Made by a program: the position numbers and the translations under genes. DNA of 64,000 bases from Streptomyces sp. DH12 (GTDB taxonomy: Bacteria; Actinomycetota; Actinomycetes; Streptomycetales; Streptomycetaceae), in contig NZ_JAHWGT010000024.1 of NCBI RefSeq assembly GCF_020873895.1, positions 46,448 to 110,447 of the forward strand, written 5' to 3'. Below are positions 24,435 to 34,355 of this stretch, piece after piece; the stretch's first letter is position 1; every line of letters starts with the position of its first letter. The notes below the pieces were generated by a model. The model was not told the origin of the DNA. It was given only the letters and a program-made list of their open reading frames with translations, and made no database searches.

Positions 24435-25664
24435 TCAGGGCAGCACCGTGTGGCCGGCCTCCCGCAGGGCCGCGGCGACCTCGGCGCAGTGCTCGGGGCC
24501 CTTCGTCTCCAGGTGCAGCTCGACCTCCACCTCCGTCAGGCCCAGCCGCGGGTCGGTACGGACGTGGCCGACGTCCAGGACGTTCGCGTCGACGCTGGTG
24601 AGCACGCCCAGCAGGTTCGCCAGGGCGCCCGGCCGGTCCGGCAGGCGCAGCCGCAGGCTCAGGTAGCGGCCCGCGGCGGCCATGCCGTGGCGCAGGGTCC
24701 GCTGGAGCACCAGCGGGTCGATGTTGCCGCCCGACAGCACGGCCACCACCGGCCCGTCGAACGCCTCCGGGTCGGCGAGGAGCGCCGCGACCGGGCTCGC
24801 GCCCGCCGGTTCGACGACCAGCTTGGCCCGCTCCAGGCAGAGCAGCAGGGCGGCGGACAGGGCGTCCTCGGAGACCGTGCGCACCTCGTCCACCACGTCC
24901 TGGACCAGCCCGAACGGCACGTCCCCCGGCCGCCCCACCATGATCCCGTCCGCCATCGTCGGCCCGCAGTCCACGGCGACCGGCCGGCCCGCCGCGAGCG
25001 ACCCGGGGTAGGCGGCGGCGGCCCGGGCCTGCACGCCGACCACGCGGACGTCGGGCCGCAGGGCCTTCACCGCGACGCCGATCCCCGCCGCGAGCCCGCC
25101 GCCGCCCATGCCCACGACGATCGTCCGCACCTGCGGGCACTGCTCCAGGATCTCCAGCCCGACCGTGCCCTGCCCGGCGATGACGTCGGGGTGGTCGAAG
25201 GGGTGGATGAAGACGGCGCCGGTGTCGCGCGCGTACGCCTGGGCCGCGGCCAGCGTCTCGTCCACGACCTGCCCGCGCAGCCGCACCTCGGCGCCGTACT
25301 CGCGGGTCGCGGCGACCTTCGGCAGCGGGGCGCCGACCGGCATGAAGACCGTCGAGCGCACCCCGAGGAGCGACGAGGCGAGCGCGACCCCCTGGGCGTG
25401 GTTGCCGGCGGACGCCGCGACGACTCCGGCCGCCCGCTCCTCCGGCCGCAGCCCGGAGATCCGCACGTACGCGCCGCGGAGCTTGAACGAGCCGGTCCGC
25501 TGGAGGTTCTCGCACTTGAGGTGCACCGGGGCCCCGACCAGTGCCGACAGGTGCCGGCTGCCCTCCAGCGCGGTCGTCCGCGCGACCCCGGAGAGCATCT
25601 TCTGCGCGCCCCTCACATCGTCGAGGAGGACGGGGTGCAAGGGGCGAGTGGTGCGGAAGCTCAT
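24435..25664 (-). CDS. ilvA: threonine ammonia-lyase (threonine dehydratase)
   Basis: A PLP enzyme that converts threonine to 2-oxobutanoate and ammonia, feeding isoleucine synthesis or catabolism. The 409-residue protein has the PLP lysine in GSFKLRGA (Lys61), SAGNHAQG, the glycine loop GMGGGGLAAG that holds the phosphate, and a C-terminal ACT-like domain (LRLRLPDRPGALANLLGVL). A single ACT domain and this length fit the short biosynthetic/catabolic form of actinobacteria rather than the double-ACT E. coli IlvA. It is divergent from the MarR gene, which may be its neighbour only. Confidence 0.92.
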   Translation of the reverse strand: MSFRTTRPLHPVLLDDVRGAQKMLSGVARTTALEGSRHLSALVGAPVHLKCENLQRTGSFKLRGAYVRISGLRPEERAAGVVAASAGNHAQGVALASSLLGVRSTVFMPVGAPLPKVAATREYGAEVRLRGQVVDETLAAAQAYARDTGAVFIHPFDHPDVIAGQGTVGLEILEQCPQVRTIVVGMGGGGLAAGIGVAVKALRPDVRVVGVQARAAAAYPGSLAAGRPVAVDCGPTMADGIMVGRPGDVPFGLVQDVVDEVRTVSEDALSAALLLCLERAKLVVEPAGASPVAALLADPEAFDGPVVAVLSGGNIDPLVLQRTLRHGMAAAGRYLSLRLRLPDRPGALANLLGVLTSVDANVLDVGHVRTDPRLGLTEVEVELHLETKGPEHCAEVAAALREAGHTVLP

Positions 25665-25787
25665 GACAGCAAGTCTCGCAGCTCAGGAAGTGGTCCATAT
25701 CGTTTCCGCAGCGCCGGTACGGAGGCGCTGCGGGCCGCGTACTCTGTCCCCCACCACACCGACCGCCGCACGAGAGAGCCCCCAGCC

Positions 25788-26300
25788 ATGCCCACTTCAC
25801 AGGACATGACGACTGATCTTGACTCCGGTCTCCTCGATGCCCTCCAGCACCAGGTGGCCGTGTTCGCCCGCCGGGCCGAGCAGACCCGCCTCGGCGGGAC
25901 CGGCCAGCTCCGCAACTCGATGGACCGGGCCGCCTACCTGCTGCTCAACCGGCTCGACCAGGAAGGCCCGATGGGCGTCAAGGCGCTCGCGGCCGGGATG
26001 GGCATCGACTCCTCCACGGTCACCCGCCAGGTCGCGCCGCTGGTCGACACCGGGCTGGTGAAGCGGACCTCGCACCCGGAGGACGGCCGCGCCGTCGTCC
26101 TCCAGCTGTCGCCGCGCGGCCAGGCCCGCCTGGAGGAGGTGCGCAGTTCCCGCCGCGACCTGATGGCCCGGGTCACGGAGGGCTGGACCCCCGACGAGCG
26201 GGAGTCGTTCTGCACCCTGCTCACCCGCTTCAACTCCGCGCTCTCCGCCCGCCAGCTGGGGCTGCCCCCGGCCGACCCGGAGGAGGACCAGCCCTCCTGA
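25788..26300 (+). CDS. MarR-family transcriptional regulator
   Basis: A 170-residue protein with a MarR winged-helix domain: AAYLLLNRLDQEGPMGVKALAAGMG, recognition helix STVTRQVAPLVDTGLV, and wing RTSHPEDGRAVVLQLSPRG. Flanking helices provide dimerisation. The ATG at 25788 has GAGAGAG upstream; ATG 25806 is also possible. Ligand and targets are not shown by the sequence. It is divergent from the threonine ammonia-lyase gene with a 123-bp spacer. Confidence 0.9.
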   Translation: MPTSQDMTTDLDSGLLDALQHQVAVFARRAEQTRLGGTGQLRNSMDRAAYLLLNRLDQEGPMGVKALAAGMGIDSSTVTRQVAPLVDTGLVKRTSHPEDGRAVVLQLSPRGQARLEEVRSSRRDLMARVTEGWTPDERESFCTLLTRFNSALSARQLGLPPADPEEDQPS

Positions 26301-26417
26301 CGGACGCTGACGGACGCCGACGGACCCTGCCGGGCCCCGACGGGACCCGTCAGGACCTGACGGACGGGTCCGCGCAGGAGTCTTGACCGAGCCGGGCCGC
26401 TGGACTCTGATGAGGAC

Positions 26418-26858
26418 GTGGTCGCAGAGGACTTCGGGTTCGGGGCGTTCGTGGCCGGGACGGCGGGCCGGCTGCTGCACGTCGCCACGCTCCTGACGAG
26501 CGAGCCCGCCCGGCCGTCCGGCGCCAACCCGCACGCCCAGCGCCTCGTGGCGGCCGCGCTCGGGGCGACGTACGCGCACTGGGACCGGCTGCGCGGCGAG
26601 GACCCGTACGTGTACGCCCGGCGCGAGCTGGCGTTGCGCTTCGCGCGCGCCGCCCGGCGGTTCCGGCACGGCCGGGGCGGCCCGCTCTCGGCGCTCGCGC
26701 CGCGCGAGCGGCTCGCCGTGGTGCTGAGGCTGTACGAGGGGCTCTACGAGGAGCAGGTCGCCGCGCTGCTCGGGCTGTCGGAGGAGCGGGTGCGCGCCCT
26801 GTGCGCGCAGGCCGTCGGCGCGCTGCGCAGCTCACCGCGCCGGGCCATGGCGCCGTGA
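26418..26858 (+). CDS. degenerate sigma-70-like (ECF/SigE-type) protein
   Basis: A 146-residue protein whose C-terminal half is a sigma region 4 (LSALAPRERLAVVLRLYEGLYEEQVAALLGLSEERVRALCAQAVGALR). The N-terminal half resembles region 2 of SigE-type factors only in helical pattern (THWDRL-like, YARRELALRFARA) and lacks the usual acidic DAEDLVQE motif. It may be an atypical sigma factor or a DNA-binding protein derived from one. The GTG start at 26418 has no strong ribosome site. The next gene overlaps it by GTGA, which fits a sigma/anti-sigma-like pair. Confidence 0.68.
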   Translation: MVAEDFGFGAFVAGTAGRLLHVATLLTSEPARPSGANPHAQRLVAAALGATYAHWDRLRGEDPYVYARRELALRFARAARRFRHGRGGPLSALAPRERLAVVLRLYEGLYEEQVAALLGLSEERVRALCAQAVGALRSSPRRAMAP

Positions 26859-27193
26859 GCCCCGCGGCCGGCGGCGCGGACGGCTCCGGGGACGGGGCGG
26901 TCGCCGGAGCGGGCGGGGCCGGGGAGAGGCCCGCGGTGGCGGGCGGCGGCGACCGCAAGGAGCAGGAGGTGCGCCGGCTGCTGGCCGCGGCGGCCCGCCC
27001 GCGCGTACCGCCCGACCTGCTGCCCCGGGCCCTCGCCCGCGGTCACCGCGCGCGCCGCCGCGCGCGGTGGCGGCGGCGGCTGCTGTGGCTGGTGCTGACC
27101 GCGGCGGCCGTGGCGTTCACGGTGTGGGCGTGGACCGCGGAGCCCTGGGTGGCGCCCCCCATGAGGACGACGCCACCCCTGGAGCCGTGGTGA
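26855..27193 (+). CDS. single-span membrane protein coupled to the sigma-like gene
   Basis: A 112-residue protein beginning at GTG 26855 across the stop of the sigma-like gene. It has a Gly/Ala-rich start, a basic helix (RKEQEVRRLLAAAARPRVPPDLLPRALARGHRARRRARWRRR), one membrane span (LLWLVLTAAAVAFTVWAW) and a short outside tail. The order (cytoplasmic helix, then one span) is that of small anti-sigma factors, but there is no ZAS zinc motif. Function is unproven. Confidence 0.65.
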   Translation: MSPAAGGADGSGDGAVAGAGGAGERPAVAGGGDRKEQEVRRLLAAAARPRVPPDLLPRALARGHRARRRARWRRRLLWLVLTAAAVAFTVWAWTAEPWVAPPMRTTPPLEPW

Positions 27194-27214
27194 CCCGGCC
27201 GGCCGGCGCGCGGT

Positions 27215-28369
27215 TCAGCCCAGCGCCTGGCGCAGGTCGGCGAGGAGGTCGTCGACGTTCTCGATGCCGACGGAGAGCCGCACGAGGTCCGCGGGGACCT
27301 CCAGCAGCGACCCGGCGACGCTCGCGTGCGTCATCCGGCCCGGGTGCTCGATCAGCGACTCCACGCCGCCCAGCGACTCGCCGAGGGTGAAGAGCTTCGC
27401 GCGGTTGCAGACCTCGACCGCCGCCTCCTCGCCGCCCGCCACCCGGAAGGAGACCATCCCGCCGAAGGACCGCATCTGCTTGGCGGCGACCTCGTGGCCC
27501 GGGTGCTCGGGCAGCCCCGGGTACAGGACCTGCGTCACCTTCGGGTGCGAGGTGAGCATCTCGGCCACGCGCGAGGCGTTCTCGCCGTGCCGGTCCATGC
27601 GCACGGCGAGGGTCTTGATGCCGCGCAGCACGATCCACGAGTCGAACGGGCCGGCGACGGCGCCCATGGCGTTCTGGTGGTACGCGAGCTGCTCGCCGAG
27701 CGTCTCGTCCGCCGCGACCAGCGCGCCGCCCACGACGTCGGAGTGGCCGCCCATGTACTTGGTCAGCGAGTGCACGACGACGTCCGCGCCCAGCGCCAGC
27801 GGCTGCTGGAGGTACGGCGACGCGAACGTGTTGTCGACGACCAGCTTCACGCCCGCCGTGCGCGCCACGTCCGCGAGGGCCGCGATGTCGGTGATGCCGA
27901 GCAGCGGGTTCGAGGGCGTCTCGACCCAGATCAGCTTCGTGCGGTCGGTGAGCGCGTCCCGTACCGCCGCCGGGTCGGAGGTGTCGGCGACCGACCACTC
28001 CACGCCCCAGCGGGAGACGACCTGCGCGAAGAGGCGGAACGTGCCGCCGTAGGCGTCGTTCGGGATCACCACGTGGTCGCCGGGGACCAGCAGCGCGCGC
28101 AGCAGGCAGTCCTCGGCGGCGAGCCCCGACGCGAAGGCCAGGCCGCGGCGTCCGCCCTCCAGCGCCGCGAGGTTCTCCTCCAGCGCCGTGCGGGTCGGGT
28201 TGGCGCTGCGGCTGTACTCGTAACCGCCGCGCAGCCCGCCCACGCCGTCCTGCTTGTACGTCGACACCTGGTAGATCGGCGGGACGACCGCGCCGGTCAG
28301 CGGGTCGGCGGTGTTGCCCGCGTGGATGGCGCGGGTCTCGAAGTTCTGGTGGGTGTGCTCGTCGCTCAT
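27215..28369 (-). CDS. metB: cystathionine gamma-synthase
   Basis: A PLP enzyme of the Cys/Met family joining cysteine with an O-acyl-homoserine, or acting as a gamma-lyase in reverse transsulfuration. The 384-residue protein has the substrate/PLP region YEYSRSANPTR, ASGLAAEDCLL, the PLP lysine in HSLTKYMGGHSDV (Lys204) and the C-terminal VRLSVGIENVDDLL. The ATG at 28369 begins the family N-terminus (HQNFETRAIHAGN). MetB and cystathionine gamma-lyase cannot be separated by motif alone; actinobacterial annotation favours MetB. Confidence 0.9.
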   Translation of the reverse strand: MSDEHTHQNFETRAIHAGNTADPLTGAVVPPIYQVSTYKQDGVGGLRGGYEYSRSANPTRTALEENLAALEGGRRGLAFASGLAAEDCLLRALLVPGDHVVIPNDAYGGTFRLFAQVVSRWGVEWSVADTSDPAAVRDALTDRTKLIWVETPSNPLLGITDIAALADVARTAGVKLVVDNTFASPYLQQPLALGADVVVHSLTKYMGGHSDVVGGALVAADETLGEQLAYHQNAMGAVAGPFDSWIVLRGIKTLAVRMDRHGENASRVAEMLTSHPKVTQVLYPGLPEHPGHEVAAKQMRSFGGMVSFRVAGGEEAAVEVCNRAKLFTLGESLGGVESLIEHPGRMTHASVAGSLLEVPADLVRLSVGIENVDDLLADLRQALG

Positions 28370-28433
28370 GGGGCGAGCGTAGTGCGAGCGGTCCGCCCGG
28401 CGCCTTCCCGCGGCCGTCCGGGACAATGGGCGC

Positions 28434-29543
28434 ATGGTGGAGATTCTCTGGTTCCTGTTCGCCGTCGGCCTGATCGCCGCGGTCGTCGCGCCCTGGCTGC
28501 TGCGCCGCCGCTCCGGCGGCATCCGCCTGGTCGAGCCCGGCGCGCCCGACGCGGCCGACCCGCTCGCGTACGGCTTCGTGCGGCAGGAACTGCTCGACGT
28601 CCGCATGCCGGGCCCGGACGAGGACCTGGTGGAGGTGCTGGACGTCGTGCAGCGCACCCAGGACTGGCGGGCCGCGTCCCAGCTGCTGGCGGGCACGCCC
28701 AAGGAGGGCGAGGCGCGCTGGCAGCGGGTGCAGGCGTTCGCCGGGGCGGCGTCGCTGGAGCTGCGGCAGCGGCCGGGCGTCGGGGGCGCGTGGCTGCGGG
28801 CGTGGCGGGCGGAGGCGCCGAAGGACGCGGGGGGTGCGGCGGTGCACGCCGAGTTCCTGGTGCAGCAGGCGTGGCGGACGGCGACGGTCGGGACGGACGA
28901 GTTCCGCATCATCCTGGAGGAGGCGCGGACGGTGTGCGGCGAGGCGGCGCTGCTGGCGCCGGGCGACCCCGTGCCGTACATCGTCGAACTGGCCGTCGCC
29001 CGCGGCCTGGGCTACCCGCACGAGCGGTTCGACCAGGTGTGGGCGAAGGTGATGGACCGCGCCCCCGGCCACATGGGCGCGCACATCGCGGCGCTGCACT
29101 ACTGGTGCGAGAAGTGGCACGGCACGCGGCAGGACGCCGACCGGTTCGCCACGTCCGCCGCGGCGCGCGCCCCGCAGGGCTCGCTGCTGGCGGCGCTGCC
29201 GCTGTTCGCCGTGTGGGAGCACCTGCCCGACCTGGCGATGGTGCGCGACTTCTACGGCACGCGCGTGGTGTCGCAGGCGATGGAGGGCGCGCTGTACGCG
29301 GTGCACTCGGCCCGGCCCGACGACCCGATGCTCGCGCACGTGCGGCACCTGCTGATCCACTTCCTGGTGGGCGCGCAGCGGTGGAGCGAGGCCATGCACC
29401 AGATCGTGCACGTCGACGGGCACGTCGGGGCGCTGCCGTGGACGATGGGCGAGGACCCGGCGGGCGAGTACGCGGTGTACCGGGCGCTCGCCGTCGCGGG
29501 GTACGAGGCGAACGGCGGCAACCCGGCGACGCTGCCCCGCTGA
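28434..29543 (+). CDS. membrane-anchored helical-repeat protein, paralogue 1 of 3
   Basis: A 369-residue protein with an N-terminal membrane anchor (VEILWFLFAVGLIAAVVAPWLL) and a long cytoplasmic, helix-rich region that resembles tetratricopeptide repeats. Segments shared with the proteins at 31433 and 32557 are GLGYPHERFDQVW, HIAALHYWCEKWHGT and HVDGHVGALPWTMGEDPAGEY. I do not know the family name or function. It is upstream of the M48 protease gene and divergent from metB. Confidence 0.8.
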   Translation: MVEILWFLFAVGLIAAVVAPWLLRRRSGGIRLVEPGAPDAADPLAYGFVRQELLDVRMPGPDEDLVEVLDVVQRTQDWRAASQLLAGTPKEGEARWQRVQAFAGAASLELRQRPGVGGAWLRAWRAEAPKDAGGAAVHAEFLVQQAWRTATVGTDEFRIILEEARTVCGEAALLAPGDPVPYIVELAVARGLGYPHERFDQVWAKVMDRAPGHMGAHIAALHYWCEKWHGTRQDADRFATSAAARAPQGSLLAALPLFAVWEHLPDLAMVRDFYGTRVVSQAMEGALYAVHSARPDDPMLAHVRHLLIHFLVGAQRWSEAMHQIVHVDGHVGALPWTMGEDPAGEYAVYRALAVAGYEANGGNPATLPR

Positions 29544-29737
29544 GGCGCGGCGCTGCGGCCGGGCGGCGCGACCGCCGCCGAGACCCCGGGCGCCGCGCCC
29601 GGGCCCGGGCCCCACGGCCGGGAACACGCTTGCGAAGCGACCCGCCGGTGGGTGATACTCCGCTTCCCCCCACGTCGCTTCGCCATGCCGTTTTCGGCCC
29701 GGCGCCTCTTCTCATCCCGTGGGGGGATCCAAGCCCG

Positions 29738-31333
29738 ATGGGCGCTTTCCTGCGCGCGCTGCGCGCCTCCGTACTGCTCGGCGGCTTCTACCTGCTCGGC
29801 CTCGGCCTGCTCGCCGCGCTCGCCCTCGCCGACTGGGCCGCGTACCTGTGGACGCCCAGCAGCCTCGCGCTGAAGCTGTACGTCGTCAGCGGGCTGCTGG
29901 CCGTGCCGATCGTCCGCGGCATGTTCATGCTCCGCACCCCGAAGGGCGGCGACCCGGACGGCGTCCTCGTCACCGAGGAGCACGAGCCGCGGCTCTGGCG
30001 GGCGGTGCGCGACCTCGCCGACCGGGTCGGCACGCGCGCGCCCGACGAGATCCGGCTGACCGCCGACATGAACGCCGCCGTCAGCGAGGACGCCCGCCTC
30101 CTCGGCCTCCTCGGCGGCACCCGCCGCCTCTACCTGGGCCTGCCGCTCATGGCGGGCCTGACCGAGCCGCAGCTGCGGGCCGTGCTCGCGCACGAGATGG
30201 GCCACTACGGCAACGCCGACACCCGTCTGTCCGCCATCACCGTCCGCGGCCGCGTCCAGGTCGCCCGCACCATCGCCCACTTCGAGGAGCGGGCCGGCGA
30301 CAAGGTCGCCAAGGAGCGGGCCAAGCAGGAGAAGAAGAACGCCAGGAAGCTCGCCCGGGGCAAGGACGCCAAGGAGGTCGACACCACGGGCGTCGGCCTC
30401 ACCTATCGGGCCATGGCGCGGATCTACCGCGCGTACGGCCACTTCTACCTCCGCGCCACCCTCGCCGCCTCCCGCCGCCAGGAGCTGGCCGCCGACCTGG
30501 CCGCCGCCCGGATCGCGGGCCGCGACGCGACCGCGGCGGCCCTGCGCGGGCTGCCCGCCCTGGACGCCGCGCACGGCTTCTACATGAGCTCGTACGCGAC
30601 CCTCGGCGTCGGCGCCGGCCTGCTGCCGCCGCGCGGCGAGGTCTTCGGCGGCGTCCGCCACCTGCTGGCCGCCCGCGCCGACGAGCTGGCGGCCATGCGC
30701 CGCGACCTGCCGACCGAGCCGGCGTCCCCCTACGACTCGCACCCGCCGGTCGCCGAGCGGGTCGCCCGGCTGGAGGCCCTCCCCGACGACGGGCGCGGCT
30801 CCGAGGCGGCGGCGCCGGCGCTGGGCCTGCTCGCCGACGCGGACGCGGCGCTCGCGGCCGTGGAGGACGTCTCGCTCACCCCGGAGGCGCTGCGGATGCG
30901 CCGCGTCGACTGGCCGGAGCTGGTCCACGAGGCGATGACCGCGCACTTCGCGCGGGAGGCCGAGCCGCTGCGGCGGGCGACCGCCGAGGTGACCGGCGGC
31001 GAGGGCTCGCTCGGCGCGCTGCTGAACGCGCTCGACCTGGGCGCCGGCTGGGAGATCGCCGACCGGCTGCCGAAGTCGGAGCAGGCCGGGGAGGCGAAGG
31101 GGCGCGCGGCCCGCGAGTTCGCCCGTCCCGTGCTGCGCCGCGGCCTGGCCCGGCTGGTCGCGGGCGAGCTGATCGCCCGGGGGGTCGCCCGCTGGGAGCT
31201 GTCCTGGTCGGACGCGGCGGCGCTCGTCATGCCGGACGCGTACGAGGAGCGGCTGCCGGACGCCCTGGACGCGGCGGTCGCCGACCGCCCCGACACGGCG
31301 CCGCTGCGGGCGCTGCTCGCGACGCCCGCCTGA
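29738..31333 (+). CDS. M48-family metalloprotease
   Basis: A 531-residue membrane peptidase related to HtpX/Ste24. Two hydrophobic segments (VLLGGFYLLGLGLLAALALADWAAYLW and LYVVSGLLAVPIVRGMF) precede the catalytic zinc motif VLAHEMGHYGNAD (HExxH at 152-156), and the third ligand is probably the Glu in RRQELAADLAAA. A Lys-rich insertion (about 185-210) and a long C-terminal half are characteristic of the Streptomyces group. The ATG at 29738 precedes the first span. It lies between the helical-repeat paralogues, which suggests a shared membrane quality-control job. Confidence 0.88.
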   Translation: MGAFLRALRASVLLGGFYLLGLGLLAALALADWAAYLWTPSSLALKLYVVSGLLAVPIVRGMFMLRTPKGGDPDGVLVTEEHEPRLWRAVRDLADRVGTRAPDEIRLTADMNAAVSEDARLLGLLGGTRRLYLGLPLMAGLTEPQLRAVLAHEMGHYGNADTRLSAITVRGRVQVARTIAHFEERAGDKVAKERAKQEKKNARKLARGKDAKEVDTTGVGLTYRAMARIYRAYGHFYLRATLAASRRQELAADLAAARIAGRDATAAALRGLPALDAAHGFYMSSYATLGVGAGLLPPRGEVFGGVRHLLAARADELAAMRRDLPTEPASPYDSHPPVAERVARLEALPDDGRGSEAAAPALGLLADADAALAAVEDVSLTPEALRMRRVDWPELVHEAMTAHFAREAEPLRRATAEVTGGEGSLGALLNALDLGAGWEIADRLPKSEQAGEAKGRAAREFARPVLRRGLARLVAGELIARGVARWELSWSDAAALVMPDAYEERLPDALDAAVADRPDTAPLRALLATPA

Positions 31334-31344
31334 CCCGGCCTCCC

Positions 31345-31367
31345 GGCCCCGCCCCCGGGGCGGGGCC
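31345..31367 (+). terminator. Hairpin after the M48 protease gene
   Basis: GGCCCCGCCCC (31345-31355) pairs with GGGGCGGGGCC (31357-31367). It lies just after the protease stop and before the next paralogue. The loop is one base, so the real stem is a little shorter. It could attenuate rather than end transcription. Confidence 0.4.
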
Positions 31368-31432
31368 CGCCCGCACCTCCCGCCCGCGCACCTCCACCCC
31401 CGCTGTTCTCACCCCCCTCCGAGGTCACCACC

Positions 31433-32560
31433 GTGAAGATCCTGCTCTGGGTCGTCCTGACCCCCGTCGTCCTCCTGGTCCTGGGGGTCGGCGTCTACTT
31501 CCTCAAGGCGATCGTGCAGGGCGCGATCGAGGGGTGGCGCTCCGACCCCGACGCCGAGGAGGCGACCGCGCGGGCCGCCGAGCGGGTCGCCGCGCTCGGC
31601 CTGCTGCCGCCCGAACGGCAGCACACCAAGCTCGCGGCGCCGCAGCCGCAGGCCCTGACGGTCGCCCTCGCCGCCGCCCGCGCCGGCGACTGGGAGCCCG
31701 CCGCCGCCCTCCTCGACGGGACGGCCGCCGCCCGCGACTGGGAGCGCCGCACCGCGTACTGCGAGAAGTTCGCCGACGTCGGCGCCGAGGACGACGCCTG
31801 GCTGCTCTCCTGGGAGGCGGCCCGCCCCGACGACCCGGGCGCGGCGCTCGTACGGGCCCGCAGCTCGGTCTTCCTGGCGTGGCGGATCCGCGGCGCGAAG
31901 CGGGCCCGGTACACGACGTCCGAGCAGTTCGAGGGCTTCCACCGCACCCTGGCCCGCACCAGGGGCGAGCACGCCCGCGCGGCGGAGCTGGCCCCGCACG
32001 ACGACCCGTCCCCGTACGTGGGCGAGATCTGGACCGCGATCGGCCTCGGCTACCCGCACGAGGAGATGCACCGGATCTGGCGGGACATCACCAGCCGCGC
32101 CCCGCACCACTACGAGGCGCACTTCTCCGCGCTCCAGTACTGGTGCGGCAAGTGGCACGGCTCGGAGGAGCTGGCGCGGGCGTTCGCCGTGCGCGCCGCC
32201 GCCGAGGCGCCCCCCGGCACGCTGATGCGGGCGTTCCCGCTGATCGCGCACTTCGAGCACGACGAGTCCGACTCGGCCGACGTGGACCGCACCCCGGAGA
32301 TGTACGCGGCCGTGGACGCCGCCCTCGCCGACGCGGCCGCCGCCGACCCCGACCACCCGCGCCTGGCGGAGGTCCGCCACCTGCTCGCGTACTACCTGTA
32401 CCTCCAGGACCGGTGGGAGCCGGCCCTGGAGCAGTTCCGCCTGGTCGACGGCTACGTCGACGCACTGCCGTGGCGGTACAAGGGCGACCCGGCGGGCGAG
32501 TTCTGCCGGATGCGCGACGAGTCCGCGGTGAACGCCGCCGACGAGCGGGGTGCCGCGTGA
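31433..32560 (+). CDS. membrane-anchored helical-repeat protein, paralogue 2 of 3
   Basis: A 375-residue protein starting at GTG 31433 with a membrane anchor ([20 protein letters not shown]) and a helical-repeat body. It shares with its neighbours the segments [41 protein letters not shown] and [13 protein letters not shown]. It is closer to paralogue 3 than to paralogue 1, and the two overlap by GTGA, consistent with tandem duplication. Function unknown. Confidence 0.8.
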   Translation: MKILLWVVLTPVVLLVLGVGVYFLKAIVQGAIEGWRSDPDAEEATARAAERVAALGLLPPERQHTKLAAPQPQALTVALAAARAGDWEPAAALLDGTAAARDWERRTAYCEKFADVGAEDDAWLLSWEAARPDDPGAALVRARSSVFLAWRIRGAKRARYTTSEQFEGFHRTLARTRGEHARAAELAPHDDPSPYVGEIWTAIGLGYPHEEMHRIWRDITSRAPHHYEAHFSALQYWCGKWHGSEELARAFAVRAAAEAPPGTLMRAFPLIAHFEHDESDSADVDRTPEMYAAVDAALADAAAADPDHPRLAEVRHLLAYYLYLQDRWEPALEQFRLVDGYVDALPWRYKGDPAGEFCRMRDESAVNAADERGAA

Positions 32561-33633
32561 GCGTGGAGATCGCCCGCGTGGTCGTCCTGGTCCTCGCCGT
32601 CGCGGTGGGCGTCGTGGTGTACCGGCGGGTCGCCGGCCCCTCCGAGCGCCCGCCGTCGACCGGCGCGGCGGAGGAGCTGGGCCTCCTCCCCCGCTCCCGG
32701 CAGAACACCCTGCTGTCCGCCCCCGCGCCCGCCCTGGAACGCGCCCTGGCCGCCGCCGCGCACGGCGGCTGGGAACCGGCCGCCCGTCTGATGGCGGCGA
32801 CCAGGGAGGACCGCGACTGGCCGCTGCGCTGCGCTCACGCCCGCGCGCTCGGCGACGCGGCCGCCGAGGGCGACGGGGCGTGGCTGGAGACCTGGACGCA
32901 CGTCGCCGGGCCCGACGACCCGGACGTCGCGGTGGTCCGCGCCCACGCGACGGTCTCCGTGGCGTGGCGCCTGCGGGGCGCGGCGTACGCGAAGGACACC
33001 AGCCGGGAGCAGATCGCCGGCTTCCACCGCACGCTCGCCCAGGCCCCGGCCGAGATCGAGTGCGCCGCCGAGCTGAACCCGGCGGACCCCACCCCGTACG
33101 TCGCGGAGCTCCACACCGCCCGCGGCCTGAACTACCCGCACGCGCGGGTGCACCGGATCTGGGCGGAGGTCACGGCCCGGGACCCGTACCACTTCGACGC
33201 CCACACCTCGGCGCTCCAGTACTGGTGCGCCAAGTGGCACGGCTCCGCCGAGCTGGCGGAGTCCTTCGCGCGCTCGGCGGCCGCGGCGGCCCCGGCCGGC
33301 AGCCTGCTGGCGGTACTGCCGCTGGTGGCCTGGTGGGAGCACCACGACGCCGGCGCGAAGGCCGCCGACTTCCGGTCCCCGCGGCTCGTCGCGCTGGTCG
33401 ACGCGGCCCTGGCGGACGTCGCGGCCGCCCCGCCCGGCCACCCGCGGGTGGCGACCGTGCGGCACGTCCTGGCGTACTTCCTGACGCGGCAGGGCCGCCA
33501 CGAGGCCGCGCTCGAACAGTTCCGCCTGGTCGACGGCCACATCGGGGCGTTCCCGTGGGCGTACCACGCCGACCCGGCCGGGGTGTACTGCCACTGGCGC
33601 GAGGAGGCGGCCAAGGGGGCGGGCCGGCGCTGA
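32557..33633 (+). CDS. membrane-anchored helical-repeat protein, paralogue 3 of 3
   Basis: A 358-residue protein whose GTG overlaps the stop of paralogue 2. One N-terminal span ([23 protein letters not shown]) is followed by the same helical body: [47 protein letters not shown] and [13 protein letters not shown]. The conserved Trp/His-rich YWCxKWHGS motif is the best family signature. It is followed by msrA after 56 bp. Function unknown. Confidence 0.8.
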   Translation: MSVEIARVVVLVLAVAVGVVVYRRVAGPSERPPSTGAAEELGLLPRSRQNTLLSAPAPALERALAAAAHGGWEPAARLMAATREDRDWPLRCAHARALGDAAAEGDGAWLETWTHVAGPDDPDVAVVRAHATVSVAWRLRGAAYAKDTSREQIAGFHRTLAQAPAEIECAAELNPADPTPYVAELHTARGLNYPHARVHRIWAEVTARDPYHFDAHTSALQYWCAKWHGSAELAESFARSAAAAAPAGSLLAVLPLVAWWEHHDAGAKAADFRSPRLVALVDAALADVAAAPPGHPRVATVRHVLAYFLTRQGRHEAALEQFRLVDGHIGAFPWAYHADPAGVYCHWREEAAKGAGRR

Positions 33634-33689
33634 GGAATCCCCGGCCCGCCCCGGGCGTTCCCCTGACCGGACCCTTTGGAGGAGACGCG

Positions 33690-34355
33690 ATGTTCCTGTA
33701 CCGCCGTACGCCCGAGATGCCCACGCCCGAGCAGGCGCTGAAGGGCCGCCCGGAGCCGGAGTTCACCGTCCCCGACCGCCACACGGTCCTCGGCAACCCC
33801 CTCCAGGGCCCCTACCCGGAGGGCCTGGAGGTCGCGGACTTCGCCCTGGGCTGCTTCTGGGGCGCGGAGCGCGTCTTCTGGCGGACGCCCGGCGTGTGGA
33901 CCACGCTGGTCGGCTACCAGGGCGGCTCCACGCCGAACCCGTCGTACGAGGAGGTCTGCTCGGGCCTGACCGGCCACACGGAGGTCGTCCGCGTGGTCTT
34001 CGACCCGTCCGTCGTGCCGTACGAGGAGCTCCTCAAGGTCTTCTGGGAGGCCCACGACCCCACCCAGGGCTACCGCCAGGGCAACGACGTGGGCACCCAG
34101 TACCGCTCGGCCGTCTTCACCCACACCCCGGCCCAGGCCGAGGCCGCCGCGGCGTCCCGCGAGGCGTACCAGCGGGTCCTGGCGTCCGCCGGCCACTCCA
34201 CGATCACCACGGAGCTCCAGCCGGCGTCCGCCCACCCCTTCCACCCGGCGGAGCCGTACCACCAGCAGTACCTGGACAAGAACCCCTCGGGCTACTGCGG
34301 CATCGGCGGCACGGGCGTGACCTGCCCGGTGGGCATCGCGTCGGCGGATGGCTGA
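33690..34355 (+). CDS. msrA: peptide methionine sulfoxide reductase MsrA
   Basis: Reduces the S-diastereomer of methionine sulfoxide in proteins, using thioredoxin or mycoredoxin. The 221-residue protein has the catalytic Cys in [13 protein letters not shown] (about residue 53), [29 protein letters not shown] and a C-terminal [12 protein letters not shown] that holds the resolving cysteines. The length and the N-terminal extension (about 40 residues) are typical of actinobacterial MsrA. GGAGGAG stands upstream of the ATG at 33690. Confidence 0.96.
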   Translation: MFLYRRTPEMPTPEQALKGRPEPEFTVPDRHTVLGNPLQGPYPEGLEVADFALGCFWGAERVFWRTPGVWTTLVGYQGGSTPNPSYEEVCSGLTGHTEVVRVVFDPSVVPYEELLKVFWEAHDPTQGYRQGNDVGTQYRSAVFTHTPAQAEAAAASREAYQRVLASAGHSTITTELQPASAHPFHPAEPYHQQYLDKNPSGYCGIGGTGVTCPVGIASADG

